DNA from: Leucaena leucocephala
Lineage: Eukaryota > Streptophyta > Magnoliopsida > Fabales > Fabaceae
Direction: 5' to 3'
Assembly: GCA_037074615.1 (NCBI GenBank)
Contig: CM073518.1
Location: 20,722,501-20,786,500 of the forward strand
Length of the DNA: 64,000 nucleotides
Below are positions 11,658 to 23,465 of the stretch, piece after piece. The notes under the pieces are model-generated. The model did no database searches, was not told the DNA's origin, and worked only from the letters and a program-made list of their open reading frames with translations. The stretch's first letter is position 1. Each line of letters starts with the position of its first letter. Position numbers and translations under genes: made by a program.

Positions 11658-11930
11658 CTTTTTATACAAAATTTTTTGGAAAGAGGTTAGACTCACCTAT
11701 GATCTAAGGAGAGGGCGAAGTCTCCCTTCCTCCTAATCCATACCAATGTTAGCCAGAGTGAGCTATCAAGTACCCTTGGGTGTAAACTTAAGCACATAGA
11801 AACTAGGATATCTTCCTAAATACCGTGACTGTAATCACAATAAAGTGGTATTCCCTAATAATCGAATATACTCTAAATGGTCGTATATTTTATCTCTTCA
11901 CCAGCTAAACTCGATGGATGGGTAGTTAAA
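11658..11930 (-). mobile_element. tRNA-derived SINE (family 1) in copy B intron 8
   Basis: It is homologous along its length to 8282-8561 and has the same polarity: TAGCTGGTGAAGAG-like A box, TATTCGATTATTAG in place of the B box, and a TTTTGTATAAAAAG end. The flanks carry TTAAATAT (about 11645 and 11926), a probable short target duplication. Confidence 0.6.
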
Positions 11931-14291
11931 TATATTTTTTTGTTATCATTATTTATCTCTTAATTTCATCTGCATGGTCATTCCATCTTCTGAAACCCAT
12001 AAAAAATCAGGAACCCTAGCAATATGCTTTTTGAAGGCATCTCCGACTGGATTTTTAGCCCAACAAGCAGCCGTATAAAAAACCTGTTGCAAGGGCACGT
12101 AGAAGGGCCTGTCTTAAAAATATTAGAATCACATTCTTTCCAATCTCAAATCAATAATTTCAATTTATTTAAAGGTTTATTCATAGAAAAATTACTATAA
12201 AATCTTAAAAAAAATATAATTACTAAAAAGTCATGATACAAGTGAGCACCACCATAGACATAATTTTCTATATTAAAATTTATTATTGTATACTACTCAT
12301 TTATTATGAGATTTTTTGGTGATTATATATTATTTTTTTAGGGTTTCATCATAGTAATATTTAAATGATATATATACACACACCTTCTCGACACATGTAG
12401 AGGTTATGTATCGAGTATTCTCGTTTTCATAGCGTATATACTTAGTTGTTACGTGAAGGGCCTTTTCTCTAAACCACTTGTTGAAGGGACAACGAGTAAG
12501 AAGTGGTTCATTTACTATATATACACCATCCCATATGAGATCTTGTATCAGGGGATGGAGCCAAAGAAGATCCTCCTGCGATATATATGTAAACATTCTA
12601 ATTAATCTTCATTGGTCAATATATATATATAGCAAATAGAAAATCAACTATATATACAAGTGTGAATATATTTGTGCTTAATTATTAAATTGAAGACAAC
12701 ATATATATAGGTCGTCGTCGTCACCTTGGCACAAAGGTGGAGAGCTTCGTTCCAATTAATTTGATGGTAAGGTTGAAGATGAAGTTCTTGTATCAATTCA
12801 AGAATAAGTGGTGTGATGGGACCCACAAACCTTTTGCCATGTAAGTAAGACATTAGCATGCAGGTTGTTCGGGTATAGAACCACAATTTATCTACATCGA
12901 TTAATTGATCGAGGTATAGAAGAGAGTGAACAAAGGGCAGATCAAATGTGACATAGAGATTATATATATATAGCGCTAATACAATATTTTATCTTTAAAT
13001 TTATCTTTAGTTTAGTTTTGGTTCATTAAGTTTCTTTCTATCTAAAATATCAGTCATTATCATTTAATAGAACTTGAATAATTTTGTCCTTTAAGATACT
13101 AAAACTCATGATTTAAAATTTAAGAGATTAAAATTAGAATTTTTATAAATTTAAGGGATTAAAACTTATATTAACCTTATATATATATATATATATATAA
13201 AGAGAGTATAGATACTATATGATTTAACTTTAATTTAAATGACTTACCATGAATACATGAAGGCAAGAGCCAAAACTCAGGCGGTATTGGGTTGGTTCCA
13301 GACCATTCATACACACCAAGTATCCATAATAACGTGTCAGCAGACGATGGAGGTAATTAACAAAATTGAGTTGGGCTTATTTTGGTTGAATTATAGTTTG
13401 TAAAAGTGAGTTTTATTTCAACTGAGTTTTAGAAATTAAAGTTTGATTAAATAGTCAACTAGTGTAATATAGTTTATATTTAGATAAATTTTTATAAAGA
13501 AGTTAGTTTGATAAAAATTTGTTTAGATAATATATATATATATTAAAATGTGAATTTTAAAAAGTTCAAATATAAAAAAATCAAAACTAAAAAAATTGCT
13601 TCAATTTTAACTTAACTTTTGGTGCTGTAAAAATCATTTAGCCCCAAAATCGTAATCACAACCATAATTTTGGATGTAAATTAATTTTTTAAGTTGAGAA
13701 AGTATGTTTGGGAGCCACAAAAGCTATCCCAAACATGCCCTATATTGAGAAACTAAAGTAAGTCAATTAAGAAAACATACAAAAAGCCCAATCTTTCCCC
13801 AAGAGGGTATTTAAGTGACACCACCACGATCAAGAATCCATTTTCGAGCCACAAGCTTTGTCTTCTCCAAGAATGCGAATGCATATGTAGCTTAGTGCTG
13901 TGGTGAACATGCAGCTATGGCTTTCTATTTGTAGCCCCACCCTCCATCTTCATTCTTCAATATAATTCCATCCATGTGTGTGTGTGTGTGACATTAGTTC
14001 ATTTCAAATTTATCGAGAATGACAAGTTGATGAATGAAATAGATATGATATACCTCACCTGGTGGTTGTATAAGTAACATAGGATCTCTTTCCGATACTC
14101 TTTAGGAAACACAGTATCAATCTGCTTTGTAATATACATAACAAATACCTACAACATTATTGATCACCATCAATTTTGTATGCTTTATTGTTATTAAATA
14201 AGGAATTTTGTAGGGAAAATCATTAAGTTTTAAAAAAAGGATGTAATCACTAAAAAATTCCACAATAAATTAGCAACAGAGTTTTGGCACC

Positions 14292-14489
14292 ATAAGCTCA
14301 TCAGATCTAAATTTTCCAGATCTGATTTTTTTTAATGACGTTTTTAATAAAAAAATTATAGTTAAAATATTATCTTTATTTTAAATTCTATACTCATCAA
14401 ACTAATTGTTTAAGAAAATAAAGATAAAAAACAAATCAGATCTGAACTGTCTAAATCAGATCTTAAAGGTCTAGATTTGATGAGCTTAT
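14292..14489. mobile_element. Short inverted-repeat MITE (ATAAGCTCATC family)
   Basis: Both ends read ATAAGCTCATCA(A/G)ATCT in inverted orientation, and the repeat extends outward through GGCACC/GAGCAC. It lies in copy B intron 2. A related element is at 16300-16509 and a degenerate one at about 48240-48435. No target duplication was resolved. Confidence 0.55.
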
Positions 14490-14837
14490 AGTGCTCATCT
14501 TAAAGATGAACACTGAAACTGAATCTCTTAGAAATATGGACCAATATTGTCCTCATTTATTATGAGATTATTTTGTGATTATATTTATTTCTTATAACTT
14601 TATAGTGATTTTCTCAATTTTGTATATGATGAAGAGTTGAAAATAAACTTTTTTTTATTACCATTGGTTGAATATAGAAGAGGGGTCCAGCAATTTGGGC
14701 AGGCCAGTGGCCATCACTAGCTTGCAATGCAGACATGTGCAGCTCTTTTAATTGTGTTAATGACTGTCAGATGTTATTTATTCTTCGTCCTTTATCTTCA
14801 TGCAAGGTATTGCTTGTTTGAAATTCTTTTCTCTCAA

Positions 14838-14883
14838 AAACTGCATCACCTATGGGTCAGAAACTGCATCACCTATGGGTCAA
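14838..14883. repeat. 23-bp tandem duplication at the copy B exon 2 acceptor
   Basis: The unit AAACTGCATCACCTATGGGT plus three bases occurs twice in direct succession, duplicating the intron 1 acceptor and the first three bases of exon 2 in copy B. Confidence 0.85.
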
Positions 14884-16299
14884 TGATAAGTGTTTATAAT
14901 TAAATATATATATTGATTTTAAAATAAACTATTAGAGTTAATGACTACTATTTTTTAATTTTAATAAATTAGTTGAAATGATTTATACTGTAAATATCAG
15001 GGAGTACAACGTAACGTAACTAACATGCACACAACCATTCACTAATTCGAAGACATCACGCCCGCAACCTCCTCTGTATGGGGCCAGATAATGACATTGT
15101 GTCACTACCACAAAATAACCTTAAAAGACAAGTAGGTTTAGTACAGTGTATGTGGCTATGAACTACTACCTCTTAATTATAAGAATTAGTTAATTTTTTT
15201 TAATAAATTAATAAAATTAAATAAATTAATTAATTATAACTAATATAGGAGTTACTTGACTAATTTTAGTAAATTGAAGAGTATATAATATGAATTCATC
15301 TTAAAGAATTAGATTTAGTCATAATTAACTGATTTATTTAGTTTTATTTAATTTATTTAAATAAATTAATTAACTGTTATATTAATTATAGCAACGAGTA
15401 CCTACCTTGGAGGCTCATGTAAGTAGTGGAATTTATTTTGCATGACAGATCAGGATAGAATGGTGTTCACTGAAAAAAAACTACCTATGACTTAGGCCTG
15501 TTAAAGCAAAACACAAGAATTCATCGATCAGCAAGACATCCATAGAGTCCAAATCACAAGTACTCAATGTTCTTAATATAAGAACTAGCTGTTTAGTTTA
15601 GATAAATTAAGGAAATTAAATCTATCAGTTAATTATAACTAATATAAGAGCTAATTGACTAATTTAGATAGATTAAGGAATATATAATATGAATTCGTCT
15701 TGAAAATTTAAATTTGGTTATAATTAACTAATTTATGTAGTTTTTTAATTTATTTATATTAATCAACTAGCTCCTATACTAAGGAATGGACGATGATATA
15801 AGATCACAACATTTTCACAAGTATATGTGTGAGTGTGTGTGTGTGATGTATTTGATCTCCTCTTATCAGGAAAAAACAAAAAGTACGTAGAATTGAGTGT
15901 ACGTAAGATCAAGAAAAGGAACCTGAAATCGCCATAAAAGATCAGAACAGGCTTTGAAACGGAAGCGATTAGAGGAGAATTGAAGTTGCGACGAGCAGCT
16001 TCAACTTCATCTTTCTCTTCCTTGCTTCCTTCTTCAGCATGAAACTCCCATGTCTGCCTCCCCACAGAGTTATTTGTACTGAATATGTACAGATCTTTCC
16101 CTCCTTCAGCTATCTTCAGCTCCACATTCTCTCTCTCCATCACCTGCACCTTCCCCTAGCAATACAATAATAACAGATGTAGTATAATATTGCATGCATC
16201 CACATATATAGATGTAAGACGGCATATAGAATTGAAGCTCTCCACGGTGATGTATTAACACTGGGTAGGAATCCATCATCTAGATGCTAAATGAGGATT

Positions 16300-16509
16300 A
16301 TAAGCTCATCATATCTAGACCGTCTAGATCTAATCTGGACGGTCCATATTTGATTATTTTTTAATTGGAATTTTTAAATAAAAAATTTATTTTTTGAAAA
16401 AAATGATAGTTAAGAGATTATTTTTATTTTAAGATTTTATAAATATTTTTAAAAAAATAAAGATAAAACATCAAATATGGACCGTTCATATCAGATTTGA
16501 TGAGCTTAT
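16300..16509. mobile_element. Short inverted-repeat MITE (ATAAGCTCATC family)
   Basis: The inverted ends ATAAGCTCATCA...ATCTAGACC and GGACCG...GATGAGCTTAT face each other around an AT-rich core containing GAAAAAAATGATAGTTAAG. That core motif is shared with about 48330-48370. The repeat probably extends outward (TTTAGGTGCC on the right). It lies just upstream of copy B. Confidence 0.6.
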
Positions 16510-16529
16510 GGCACCTAAACTGATTCCAG

Positions 16530-17300
16530 GAATAGTACTCTCTATTGTTGCTGGAAGGTAAACTGAAGAGAGAGAACCTGGTGAAAATTAAAGAACTAAT
16601 CTTATTTCTGATAATTAATGATACGTACGGCTCATATATTTATGCATAAGAGGGAAGTTAGTATTGACAAGTGATATCGTAACTACACTAGTTAGTTTAA
16701 CTAAATCAGTTAGCAGTTCTAACTTCCAACCCTAATACCCCCTCAAGCTGGATGATGTATGTGTATCATTCCTAGGTTGGATAAAGGAGTGTACAAAAAG
16801 AAGTAGGAGGCAGTGCTTCAGTAAAAGATATGAGCTACTTGGTCTTGAGAACTGATAAGTAGAAGATGTAATAAACCACTCTGAAGCTTCTCACGCGCAA
16901 TATGACAATCAATTTTAATATATTTTGTGTGCGTTCATAAAATGTAGGATTTGCTGCAATATGTTTAGCAGATTGGTTGTCATGAGCGAGTCACTGTTTG
17001 TTGTTTGTTAGAACGCCAAGTTACCAAAGCTTTATCAAGGAAACCACAGCAACCAGTGATAGATCTTCGAATATCTACATATCCAGCCCAATAAGGATCA
17101 CTAGATTCTTTCAATTATCAAAAGTAAAGCAGACTGTGCAGGGAAAAATAGACCACATCCAGGAGCACACTTAATATATTGAACAACCCTGTGAGCTGCT
17201 TGTAAATGATCAAGATCAAGCGGATGTTGGACAAACTGACTTAATTATTACACAAATATAAGTCACTTCTAACTAATTCAATGTATTGATGAGTGTGAAG
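16530..17300 (-). mobile_element. Ty1/Copia retrotransposon remnant (RNase H end plus LTR edge)
   Basis: The minus-strand translation, across frameshifts and stops, gives the end of a Copia polyprotein: a QYIKCAPGCGLFFPAQS segment near 17,160-17,220, a Y-W-A-G-Y-V-D-I-R-R-S-I-T-G segment near 17,030-17,100, then IDCHIAREKLQSG and SSQDQVAHI near 16,800-16,920. These match the known RNase H landmarks of Copia polyproteins. A polypurine tract (CTTGAGGGGGTATTAG on the minus strand, 16736-16752) marks the 3' LTR start; the LTR fragment runs down to about 16,530. There is no integrase or capsid region, so it is a decayed fragment. Confidence 0.75.
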
Positions 17301-17309
17301 AATCAAAAT

Positions 17310-19330
17310 CGGCTATAAAACAAACAACTACACATTAGGACCTCGGAATCCATCCAACCTTTTTAAGAAACATAAGCAATAGCGTTGACTTCACATTTAT
17401 AAGTAGTGGTATTAAATTATTTTTAAAATTAAAATTGAAAATATCTACTTTCAAAACTTCGTGTGTTCTTACACAGTTTTATTTGATATTTTGAGTATTG
17501 TCAGGTTTAGTTGTTTAGCTTTTAAAATTTGAACCTTGTATACCTTATTTAAGAGAAATTAATTTATTGTCCACTTAACTTAGTAGTTAGGTTGTAAGTA
17601 ACTCGTTAAAATAAATACATGAGAGTGGATTACCTCAAATGGACATGAGGTCCCCTACCTTGCTTTGTTATGAGTTTCCTTTTATGATCTCAGCTCTTAA
17701 TATTTGCTGCATACATACAGCATTTATTCTTATCCATTTTGTTGCGATAAAAGGGACTATTTAAAAATGGTCAAATGATGACTATGTAAAGACACAGCGC
17801 CATTTATAGTGATATTACTTTATTTCCCTTGAATGTTACTCAAGAAGCTTCATCATCCATTTTTTTTATATAACTATCCATTTAGATTAAATTTAAATAT
17901 TGTTAGGCCTAATTAAGAGTAACTCAAAACATTTTCAACCATAAGTATTACGTCAGTTGGGATTAGGTCAAAGGCCTATGTCCTGGTATGATTAGGGTCT
18001 GGTTAGATATGCTCTATTTATCAAACAAGTCAAACATAAAACTTATTAAAGGTAAATACATTAGGTTTTTTAATTTAAAATCTAGCGTGAAAGTTTGTAG
18101 GCATAGCCTAATTAATTTTTTAAATATATTTTTTATTATATAATATATATTTGTTGTATAATTAAATTTTTAGTAGGTTTAAAACCTACTTATGGGCATC
18201 AAGGGATGATAGGTGGGACCTTTTTAAAAGCCTACTAAATAAATATGACTTTAAAAAGGTATTATTAGGCCTAAGCCTAAAAAATGGCATGCATACAAGG
18301 CCATGCATAGGTTTTAAATTCGTATTATAAGCTCAAACCTATTTGGTTAAAATTTAACCTACATTTACCCCTAGTTATGACCAACAAAAATTTGTTAGAT
18401 GAAAAAAATGTTTGTTTGAGATAGTAGTAAAAACAAATGAGCTTTAACTGTTTTTTTTTTTCAAAAGTCATGCATATTGCAGTTGAAGCAACTTTTTTTT
18501 AGCTCATGTCTTTTGTTTTTTGACTTTTTTTTTTTTTAAGATTTGAACATTTTCAAATTAACTTTTTAATATATCATCTAAATAATTTTTTATTAAATTA
18601 ATTTTTATGTATAAAATATATTTAAATATAGATCACATTATATTAATTAATTTTTATTTTAATTTCAGCTTATAAAAATCAGTTGAGGTAAAAGAGACTT
18701 TTACAAACTTGAATTAAAACGCGCCTTAGTAGTTATAGTTATGGGCTGGTCTGTCATAATTTTCCTTTAATATTATCTTATCCAATTGCATGGCTTTATT
18801 GAAACAATTTATGAACAATCTGAGCAAAATCCGGCTAGCGGACAATATCGATCGGGTGCCCATTATATGCCAAGAATCAAAAGAGAGAACTAATAATTAG
18901 GATGACACAATATTATCCAACCAATTAATTTTTTCTGCTGGAAAACAATCCTTAACTTTTTATCTTTCTATTAATTTTTAATTATTTGGCCGGCCATCTA
19001 TATATAATCTAATCTAAGAATGTTAATTTGTCATATAACCATACGTATAAAAACGTAAGAAGTAAAAAGTAAGAAAATAATTATGTTAAAGTATTGATAT
19101 TAAAGCATTGACTGAGGCTATTCAGCACAAGGAAGATATTAAAAATATTGATATTATAAATATATAAAAAATCCATTAGTCAATTACAAGTTTACAACCT
19201 CTGGTCCACATACAAGTGTTTCCATATGTAGTTGGGCTTTCCTATATTGTATGATGTTCACTAATTGGTGTGTGCTTCATTCTTTTTTTCTTTTTTCTTT
19301 TTGATAAAAAGACAAGTGCCACAAAAGGAT
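17310..19330. other. Intergenic between copies B and C, no gene
   Basis: No coding region was recognised. About 18,050-18,378 has weak inverted termini (AAAGGTAAATACATTAGG against TAACCTACATTTACCCC), a possible hAT-like MITE. From about 18,720 on, the sequence is the 3' flank shared with copies B and D. Confidence 0.5.
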
Positions 19331-19825
19331 TAAGGGCATGTTTGGTTCACTAAAAATCTAATGAGAGAAAGAGAAAATTCAATTTTCTCTTTAACAGCGG
19401 ACGTTTTGGTTCACCTATTTTTCAGGAACTAATTTTTCAGCCTCCCCTAATTTTCCTTTAAAGGTGGGAAAATCAGATCCTACCTATTTTGGTAGGATAT
19501 CATTTTCCCTTTATGGCGCCAAAGTGCTAAATATAAATTTGCCCTATGATTATATAAAAAACACGTTGGAGCAAGCAGAACTTTGAGATCGTAGTTGTTG
19601 TGAAGAACTTGCTGGAGTAAGCTCGTGCTCTGTCCAAAGCTTGTGGAGTGTGCAAGATACAAAAATTTGTTGACGAAGTTTGTGCTGAAAGGTGGGTTCT
19701 TAGACTTGCATATATATATCATTTGTCTTTATTTTTACGTGATAGGACTCTTGGTGGAAGCTTGTGTTTTTGTCTCCACTTTCTCCATCTTCCATATATC
19801 TCCTTTCTGTTTGTTTTTCAGTCAT

Positions 19826-20292
19826 TATGGACCAAGAATCAAGTGAGTCTCTGTTTCCTATCTTGGCTGCGTGTTTAGCCATTATTATAGTTGTTAGGAG
19901 AATGCTTTTGATAATGTTTGTCGCACTGGCTAGATATGGCCGTAGGAGTAGGCAAATTTCTGTGAGGTCGTACAGTTTAGATTTTCATAAAAATGTCAAA
20001 ATTTGGGAGCAATGATATACAACAATGATACAACTTGCTTCAACCAGATTAAGATGTACCGGGTCATATTTGACCGATTGTGTCATATGCTAGACACAAT
20101 GGAGGGTTGAAACCTACGAGAAATATGTTGGTTGATGAGCAACTAGCTATATTTTTGCACATTTTAGCCCATCATATGAAGAATAAACTCACTCAAATGG
20201 AGTTTGGAAGGTCTCAACTTGATGCTATTAAAATGTGTATCATGTATTCAGCTGCAAAGTTAGGACATGTTTTGCTTTTGGTTTCAACTTAA
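19826..20292 (+). pseudogene. PIF/Harbinger transposase N-terminal remnant
   Basis: From ATG 19826, preceded by a TTTTTCAG acceptor-like site, the frame begins MDQESSESLF and runs to a stop at 20015. Downstream, past a break, come KMYRVIFDRLCHML (about 20048-20089) and, one frame over, GLKPTRNMLVDEQLAIFLHI (from about 20104), then LAHHMKNKLTQMEFGRS. The order R-x-x-F-x-x-L...GGL, then DEQ-A-FLHILAH and K-N, is the landmark of plant Harbinger (DDE_4-type) transposases just before the catalytic domain. A stop and frameshift separate the parts, and no DDE domain follows, so it is not functional. Confidence 0.75.
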
Positions 20293-20559
20293 CATGTCCC
20301 AAGATTTGAAGCCTTTGACTATTATATTTTGTATGCAGTCATATTTTCTTTTGTATAGGCATTTAGTGTGTCCTTTGCAGTAGTAGCCGATCGTATTTTG
20401 GCAAACTATGTATTAGCATGATAGTATGACTAAGGCAAATGTAATATAATTCAGTTTTTGTAACAACACATTAGAATCCATACCTTGATGATGTTTTGAT
20501 GAGACCAAATTGTTGGAAAGTATGTTTTGATGATGACAAATACCAAAAAAAGTTTTATG

Positions 20560-21450
20560 TTTTACTGAATTAATCGATTAGGTAATCGATTAATGTAAAT
20601 TAATTCATTAGTTAATCGATTATCCAAAATGTTTAATGTTCAGTTTTTATTAGTTAATCGGTTATTCAATTGATTAATGTCAATTAATCAAACAATCAAT
20701 TCATTAATCGATTGATCATTCGATTAATGTAAAGTCGTTGCTCTCTGGAATTCAAAAGTTAAATCCATTAATCGATTAATATACATTAATCAATTGACTA
20801 TTCTATTAATATGTTCTGAATATCCTTTTGTGTCGATTCCTCCAGAGACATTAATCGACTAAGGATTCGATTAATTTATATTAATGGATTAGTTATTTGA
20901 TTAACTCTATATATTTCACTGATACTTTTTTGTTTACGTCGAAATCAGTTGCATCTATCTTTAAATTATATATGTTTGATTTAAACCCTAAGTTTGCTTC
21001 TGTTTCTCATTATTATTCATTGGAAAATCTTTAAAGAAACTTAACTTATAAATTTATAGTAAAAATTGGGATCAATGTGATACTCTGTTTTCTATTATTC
21101 TCATTAATGATGATTAATCGATTAGGTAATCGATAAAGAGACAATAGGAGTGTGAAAATTGAACATTAATCGAACTCTAATTAAATTAATCGCAATTAAT
21201 CAAATTTGGATTTGATTAATATGAAAGAACTGTGAACAAGACATTGGAAGAAGAAGGAATTAATCGACTATGAATTTGACTAATCAAGTTCAAGAATAAA
21301 AAATTAATCGAACTCTTGATCGACTAAATAAATAAGTGAAGGAATAGCAAAAGGAGAAGATGATAATTGATAAATCAACTCAAATATGTATGTTTATTGA
21401 ATTAATCAATTAACTAAACGATTAATTTCTTCATTTTTCACTACTCTGTT
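20560..21450. repeat. AATCGATT-rich palindrome array
   Basis: The stretch is full of TTAATCGATTAA-type palindromes and near-copies (GATTAATGT, AATCGATTAGGTAATCGA and similar), spaced irregularly. It follows a TGTTGGAAAGTATGTTTTGA start at about 20511 that resembles an LTR edge. It is not coding. Sporadic copies of the motif also occur at the junctions of the tandem repeats downstream. Confidence 0.7.
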
Positions 21451-22790
21451 ATGTTCTGCGTCAACATAGATTGAGTATTTTGACCATATCTCAAGATCTA
21501 CTTATTAGATTGAGGTGAAACTTAATTCATATGAAACTAGACTCAAAATTCAGTTCAATGACACCAATTTCATCACCAAAAAGTCTTATATGAGGGAGAT
21601 ATGTAGTTCACAATATGAAACATAGGATTAACACTTTGGTCATGACCTCTACTCACTAAATTGATCATATCTTTCTGTATACAATGAATTTTGAAATTAA
21701 ACTTAGTTCATTAGAAAGTAGATACAGAGAGCTTTCTGGAGATAGGCCATTTGCTATGTTTGGAGTTAAATAGAAGAGGTTATGATAATTGAAAGATGAT
21801 CATTGTTCTTGAACTCAAAGATAATCAGAAGATGGAAGAATAAACTCAAACAAAGAAGTGAAAGAATAGCAAAGGGAAAAGATGATGATCGATAAGTCAA
21901 CTCAAATATGTTTGTTTTGCTGAATTAATCGATTAATTATAACCATATCTTAAGATCTACTTATCTGATTGAGGTAAAACTTGATTAATATGAAACTAGA
22001 CTCAGAATGCGGTTCAATGACACTAATTTCATCACCAAAGAGTCTCATACGAGGGAGATATGATGTTTGCAATATGGAACATAGGATTAACGCTTTGGTC
22101 ATAATATCTACTCACTAAATTGATCATATCTTTCTATCTACAATAAATTTTAGAGTCAAACTTAATTATTAGAAAGTAGAAACAAATAGCTTTCTCGGGA
22201 TAGGCCATTTGCTATGTTTGGAGTTAAATAGAGGAGGTTATGATAATTGAAAGATGACTATTGTTCTTAAACTCAAAGATAATCAGAAGATGGAAAAATT
22301 AACTCAAACAAAGGATTGAAGGAATAGTAAAAGGAGAAGATGATGATCGATAAATTAACTTAAATATGTCTATTTTACTAAATTAATCGATTAATTACAA
22401 TGTTCTACTCTGTGTCTACATAGGTTGAGTATTTCGATTAATCTTATCTGATTAATGTCAAACTTGATTCATATGAAATTAGACTAAGAATGCGATTTAA
22501 TGACACTAATTTAATCACCAAAGAGTCTCATATGAGGGAGATATGTTATTCATAATATGAAGCATATGATTAACGCTTTGGCCATGACATCCACTCACTA
22601 AATTGATCATATCTTTCTATCTACAATAAAATTTGGAGTCAAACTAAACTCATTAAAAAGTAGACACACAGAGCTTTCTGGAGATAGGTCATTTGTTATG
22701 TTTAAAATTAAATATAGGAAGTTATAAAAATTGAAAGATGATTATTGTTCTTGAACTCAAAGATAATCAAATGGAAAAATTAATATAATT
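21330..22790. repeat. Three direct tandem repeats of about 450-520 bp
   Basis: Each unit contains, in order, GGAATAGCAAAAGGAGAAGA-like, a TTAATCGATTAA copy, GATTGAGGTGAAACTTAATTC-like, GAGGGAGATATG, CACTAAATTGATCATATC, and GAGATAGGCCATTTGCTATG-like blocks. GAATAG anchors recur at about 21345, 21870 and 22322. The second unit lacks the TGTTCTACTCTG segment present in units 1 and 3. The units are diverged, so this is an old tandem amplification inside the Harbinger-like element. Confidence 0.75.
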
Positions 22791-23465
22791 ACGAAAATAA
22801 TCAAATAATCATTAAAGTAATAATTAATATAATTATTATTAATCATCTAATATTTATAATAATTTTTATATTTATATTGAATATTTATATTTATTTAAAT
22901 TATAATTTTTATGTTTTCTGAATTATTATATGATTAATTGAATTTTTTAATATTTTGATTTTTATATTAGAATGTTAATTTATTAATAAATACGCATTAA
23001 GAGTAATAAGGTCATTTTTATATTTTCCTACATAATTTTCTATTACTTTTAACCAACCAAACATAAAATTTTCTATCAAACTATTTTCTTTTCCAGTGCC
23101 AACTAAACATCCACTCGGTTAGTAATTTGCCCTTCCATTCCCATCTGTTCCATTCTCTTTTTTTCCGTTCCAACCATTTCCTAGAACCAAACGGGCCCCT
23201 AAGAGATCATAAGAAAATATATATAAAAAGGAATTACGATGAGCTCCAAAGTAAACAATTTAATTATTCAAAAATCCCAATACAACTACAGAGTTAATAA
23301 TAATAAATTTTAGTATAGAAATTGATAAAAAATTTATACTGCTTTAGACTTTTTTATAATTAAATTTTTTTCACCTCATAATAAGTCATCCCATATATAA
23401 ACTATATATATATATATATATACACGTTGGATATTGGTTAATTGGTAGTATGAAGGATGCCAACT

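Larger units (their letters stand above)
7780..16127 (-). pseudogene. OSC copy B, decayed oxidosqualene cyclase pseudogene
   Basis: All 16 exons of the family can be placed by homology with copy C: exon 1 15923-16127, 2 14662-14840, 3 14059-14148, 4 13781-13954, 5 about 13248-13327, 6 12725-12891, 7 12384-12575, 8 11970-12083, 9 11188-11308, 10 10913-11032, 11 10687-10785, 12 10542-10595, 13 about 9645-10014, 14 9460-9540, 15 8257-8631 (split), 16 about 7780-7905. Lesions: one base lost just after the ancestral ATG and 5 bases gained later in exon 1; a stop and frameshift in exon 2; a stop in exon 4; AG to GG acceptors before exons 5 and 16; lost GT donors after exons 8 and 12; an extra C in exon 9; a frameshift and stop in exon 13; a SINE inside exon 15. 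Exons 3, 6, 7, 10, 11 and 14 keep open frames. The Ala of DCTAE is deleted and MWxYCR reads MWFYTR. It cannot encode a full cyclase. Confidence 0.9.
19334..23199. mobile_element. 3.9-kb PIF/Harbinger-like element with TAA target duplication
   Basis: The left end GGGCATGTTTGGTTC and the right end GAACCAAACGGGCCCC are inverted repeats flanked by TAA at 19331-19333 and 23200-23202. The paralogous 3' flank of copy B (7283-7300) shows the uninterrupted target. Three-base TWA duplications and this terminus style are known for PIF/Harbinger elements. The interior holds transposase remnants (19826-20292), an AATCGATT-rich array (20560-21450) and three long tandem repeats (21330-22790). The length fits a decayed autonomous copy or one swollen by later insertion, and it could have supplied the transposition activity for the related MITEs. 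Confidence 0.75.
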
